Origin: Campylobacteraceae bacterium
Lineage (GTDB): Bacteria > Campylobacterota > Campylobacteria > Campylobacterales > Sulfurovaceae
Direction: 5' to 3'
DNA length: 8,858 nucleotides
NCBI GenBank assembly: GCA_027056615.1
Contig: JALUKJ010000280.1
Location: 1 to 8,858 of the forward strand
The translations under genes and the position numbers were made by a program. Positions 7,198-8,858 of the stretch are shown here, piece by piece. Numbering within the stretch: position 1 is the first letter of the stretch; each line of letters starts with the position of its first letter. The notes beneath the pieces were generated by a model. The model saw nothing but the letters and a program-made list of their open reading frames with translations. It did no database searches and was not told the DNA's origin.

Positions 7198-7881
7198 TTA
7201 GTATTTTGGAATAAGAACATCAGTTTTATTATGGTCAATATAGGCTCTATCTATATCATCAGTAGAGTATACATATCCAACACCATTACGTGTTTCAATC
7301 TCAAAAGAGCCATTAGGTGTGTTTACTGTTCCAAAGCTCATATTTTTTCCTTCAGTTAAAACAACAGCATATTGATTACCTGAATCTATTAAATTTCCTG
7401 AAACAGTTACACTTCCATTTTTATGTGTTTTTTTCTCAGTAATTTTGGCTTCAAACTCACCATTACCCATATTTGGCAATACAACAGTGTCTCCAACATT
7501 TAGATTTTTAATAGTATTTTTAGGAAGCTTAATAGCTATTAGAGGTAAAACTTCCTCTTTTGAAGAGAACTTTTTTTCAACATTTTTCATATCAGATTGA
7601 ACCCAAATATCTTTTCGTTCCTCCACAATCTCAGGCTCTATCTTCTCAATACTTTTTTCCTCTAACACTAATGCTTTATCTATATCATCAAGTGTTAAAT
7701 TCTCCTCTTTACTATCAAGAACCTCATCATCTAAAGTAGGTATATCTAAATTCTCATCTAAATTTAACTCCACACTATTGGTCGCTACCGATACTGAAGA
7801 ATCAATTTTTGAATAGAAAAAGGTAAAATACAAAAGCAATACCAAACCTAATACTAAAATCACTAAAATAATTTTTTTCAT
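7198..7881 (-). CDS. Membrane-anchored protein with a metalloprotease-prodomain-like C-terminal domain
   Basis: 227-aa protein. Residues 3-23 are one strong hydrophobic segment after MKK (an uncleaved anchor or signal). Residues 24-110 are an acidic low-complexity linker rich in Glu, Asp and Leu. Residues about 111-227 form a beta-rich domain: LNVGDTVVLPNMGNGEFEAK, then a NGSVTVSGNLID stretch and FGTVNTPNGSFEIET. This pattern (GD..LP..G, NG..T.SG, FG...TP.G.....T) resembles the domain I remember N-terminal to the catalytic domain in bacterial reprolysin-like metalloproteases; that match is from memory. No catalytic motif is present. It follows the truncated metalloprotease gene by 49 bp, with a perfect hairpin between them, and precedes the large protein gene. 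A membrane-tethered inhibitor or folding partner of the protease is an inference; a plain envelope protein is the alternative. ATG start with an AAAAAAGG leader 6 nt upstream. Confidence 0.8.
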   Translation of the reverse strand: MKKIILVILVLGLVLLLYFTFFYSKIDSSVSVATNSVELNLDENLDIPTLDDEVLDSKEENLTLDDIDKALVLEEKSIEKIEPEIVEERKDIWVQSDMKNVEKKFSSKEEVLPLIAIKLPKNTIKNLNVGDTVVLPNMGNGEFEAKITEKKTHKNGSVTVSGNLIDSGNQYAVVLTEGKNMSFGTVNTPNGSFEIETRNGVGYVYSTDDIDRAYIDHNKTDVLIPKY

Positions 7882-7899
7882 AATACACCTTTTTTAGGG

Positions 7900-7922
7900 A
7901 AGAGAGTCAAAGTGACTCTCTT
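7900..7922. other. Perfect 10-bp hairpin between metalloprotease fragment and 227-aa gene
   Basis: Arms AAGAGAGTCA (7900-7909) and TGACTCTCTT (7913-7922) are fully complementary around a 3-base loop. The hairpin begins 8 nt after the upstream stop and ends just before the ribosome binding site of the next gene. No T-run follows on either strand, so it is a weak candidate for an intrinsic terminator. RNA processing, stability or partial attenuation is more likely. Confidence 0.6.
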
Positions 7923-7930
7923 ATATCAAC

Positions 7931-8758
7931 CTATCCATTCACTTTTTTTAAATCTAAATAAGCTTTTTTAAGTTCAGCTAATTTTACTTTAGATGGTTTA
8001 TAAACATCATTATAAAATGCTCTTGTAGCTATTACAGATGTTTTATACTCAGTATAAGCAGGTTTAAGCTCTTCTGCTCTAAATGTTCTTAGCTCATCAC
8101 GAACAGGAAGGTACTCCTCTGAACGGAAAGTTCTATACTCATCTATAATATCAATTAAATTAGCTCTAGCATCTAAAAATTCTTCTCTACTAATTTTCTT
8201 AGCTTTGTAGTCTGCTCTAGCTTGTCGATACACAGTAACAGCATCACGATAGTCAGATAAAATAGCTTTAAGTTCTGCTCTAACATCTAAGAAGTCTGCT
8301 CGAATTTGCATATATTCATCACGAACATCAAGGAAATCAGCTCTTAACTCTTTAGATGTTGCTCTTAACTCTTTTAACTTATTAATATTATCTGAAACAA
8401 CAGTTTTTTGGTCATTGTAAGCTTTAAGTGCTGTAGCTAACTTATCAGCTCCATCTGTTGTTACATTGTTATCATCTGTATTGTTATTGTCTGGATTATT
8501 AATATGAGCTCTAAAATTCTCAACTAATGGAAGTGTCTGTTTTAATGCTTTTACAGCATCTGCCTCTTTATCTTCACCCTCTGCAATTCCACATGGAAGT
8601 CCATTAGTACACTCTAAAAGTGGGCTTGAGTACTTATAGACTTTTTTACCATGATAAACACCTGAATATGCCATTACTGTTGTAAATGTGTCCTGTACTC
8701 CATGTCCTCTAGCATAAGTATAAGCACCTGTAGACCTAGGCTGTGGAAAACCCCCCAC
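7931..8758 (-). CDS. 3' part of a reprolysin-like (M12-type) zinc metalloprotease with coiled repeat tail; lacks the HExxH motif
   Basis: 275 codons from GTG 8758; the frame is open only back to 8794, with TAA at 8795-8797. Residues 9-85 match the end of a metzincin catalytic domain: STGAYTYARGHG, the Met-turn TVMAY (27-31), and SSPLLECTNGLPCGIAEG with a likely Cys50-Cys56 disulphide, ending in PLVENFRAH. In this family the zinc helix HExxHxxxxxH comes just before that STGAY-like segment; it is missing, so the fragment cannot be an active protease alone. A Asn/Asp-rich linker (87-103) leads to a charged alpha-helical tail (about 104-275) with repeats: RADFLDVR at 139-146 and 153-160, and FRSEE/FRAEE at 211-215 and 226-230. 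The GTG overlaps by one base the stop of another frame that fills the window's right edge. Truncation by an inserted element is my preferred reading; the first eight residues probably belong to that element. Confidence 0.75.
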   Translation of the reverse strand: MGGFPQPRSTGAYTYARGHGVQDTFTTVMAYSGVYHGKKVYKYSSPLLECTNGLPCGIAEGEDKEADAVKALKQTLPLVENFRAHINNPDNNNTDDNNVTTDGADKLATALKAYNDQKTVVSDNINKLKELRATSKELRADFLDVRDEYMQIRADFLDVRAELKAILSDYRDAVTVYRQARADYKAKKISREEFLDARANLIDIIDEYRTFRSEEYLPVRDELRTFRAEELKPAYTEYKTSVIATRAFYNDVYKPSKVKLAELKKAYLDLKKVNG

Positions 8759-8760
8759 TA
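8738..8760. mobile_element. Possible insertion-sequence end inside the metalloprotease gene
   Basis: On the minus strand the sequence goes from a stop codon through GTGGGGGGTTTTCCAC (8758-8743, itself with GTGG/CCAC ends) and CCTAGG into codons that match metalloprotease. The abrupt loss of protease homology next to a foreign reading frame is what an IS terminus looks like. The other end, with a matching inverted repeat and target duplication, would lie outside the window, so this stays tentative. Confidence 0.35.
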
Positions 8761-8858
8761 CGCCGACTTCTCCATTTCCAGTTTTTGGATATTCTTATTA
8801 AAAAACTTCAAGCGTTCTTTACGAACAGTATCAGGAATATTCTCTTTTTCCCACTCTT
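8758..8858 (-). CDS. C-terminal end of an unidentified gene, possibly a transposase (5' end outside window)
   Basis: An open frame enters from the right edge (first full codon 8854-8856) and gives 32 residues beginning EWEKENIPDTVRKERLKFFN and ending EMEKSA, stopped by TAG at 8758-8760. The composition is that of an ordinary charged helical C-terminus. I cannot name the family. The stop lies directly against a G-run and TTTTCCACAG stretch (8741-8758) and against the point where metalloprotease homology starts. A transposase ending at the right end of an insertion sequence would explain this; a native upstream gene is the alternative. Confidence 0.45.
   Translation of the reverse strand, partial: EWEKENIPDTVRKERLKFFNKNIQKLEMEKSA

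Overview
The window is AT-rich and densely coded, and every gene I can support reads on the minus strand, so genes are met from right to left. Base composition, short A-rich ribosome-binding leaders, TATAAT-type -10 boxes without strong -35 boxes, and the protein types (a Crp/Fnr regulator with no cysteines and very large secreted GWNL/GYWVK-repeat proteins) suggest a Campylobacterota bacterium of the Sulfurovum/Sulfurimonas kind. That assignment is inference from style; there is no marker gene.

Right edge (about 7900-8858): the end of an unidentified 3'-partial gene, possibly a transposase, abuts the 3' part of a reprolysin-like zinc metalloprotease gene. The protease part keeps the Met-turn (TVMAY) and the end of the catalytic domain, but the zinc-binding HExxH helix is absent and an in-frame stop lies just upstream. 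It looks 5'-truncated, probably by an insertion. Its tail is a long charged helical region with 14-15-residue repeats.

Centre (2055-7881): a 227-aa membrane-anchored protein follows, whose C-terminal domain resembles the non-catalytic N-terminal domain of such metalloproteases, here encoded separately. Next is a 1687-aa exported multidomain protein: signal peptide, two GWNL/GYWVKG repeats, an F5/8C or F-type-lectin-like domain, a PA14 domain between two cadherin-like repeats, a transglutaminase-like core with Cys1081, His1107 and Asp1126, a TPR-like hairpin and a beta-rich C-terminus. Together these read as an envelope or extracellular protein-processing and adhesion locus.

Left part (1-2054): a 485-bp gene-free stretch carries two inverted REP-type hairpins and a separate 96-bp inverted-repeat element. 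It is followed by a Crp/Fnr-family regulator with a good promoter and a possible FNR-like box, and by the 5' part of a ClC-family chloride channel/transporter that runs off the left edge. The regulator and ClC genes appear functionally separate from the protease/transglutaminase group.
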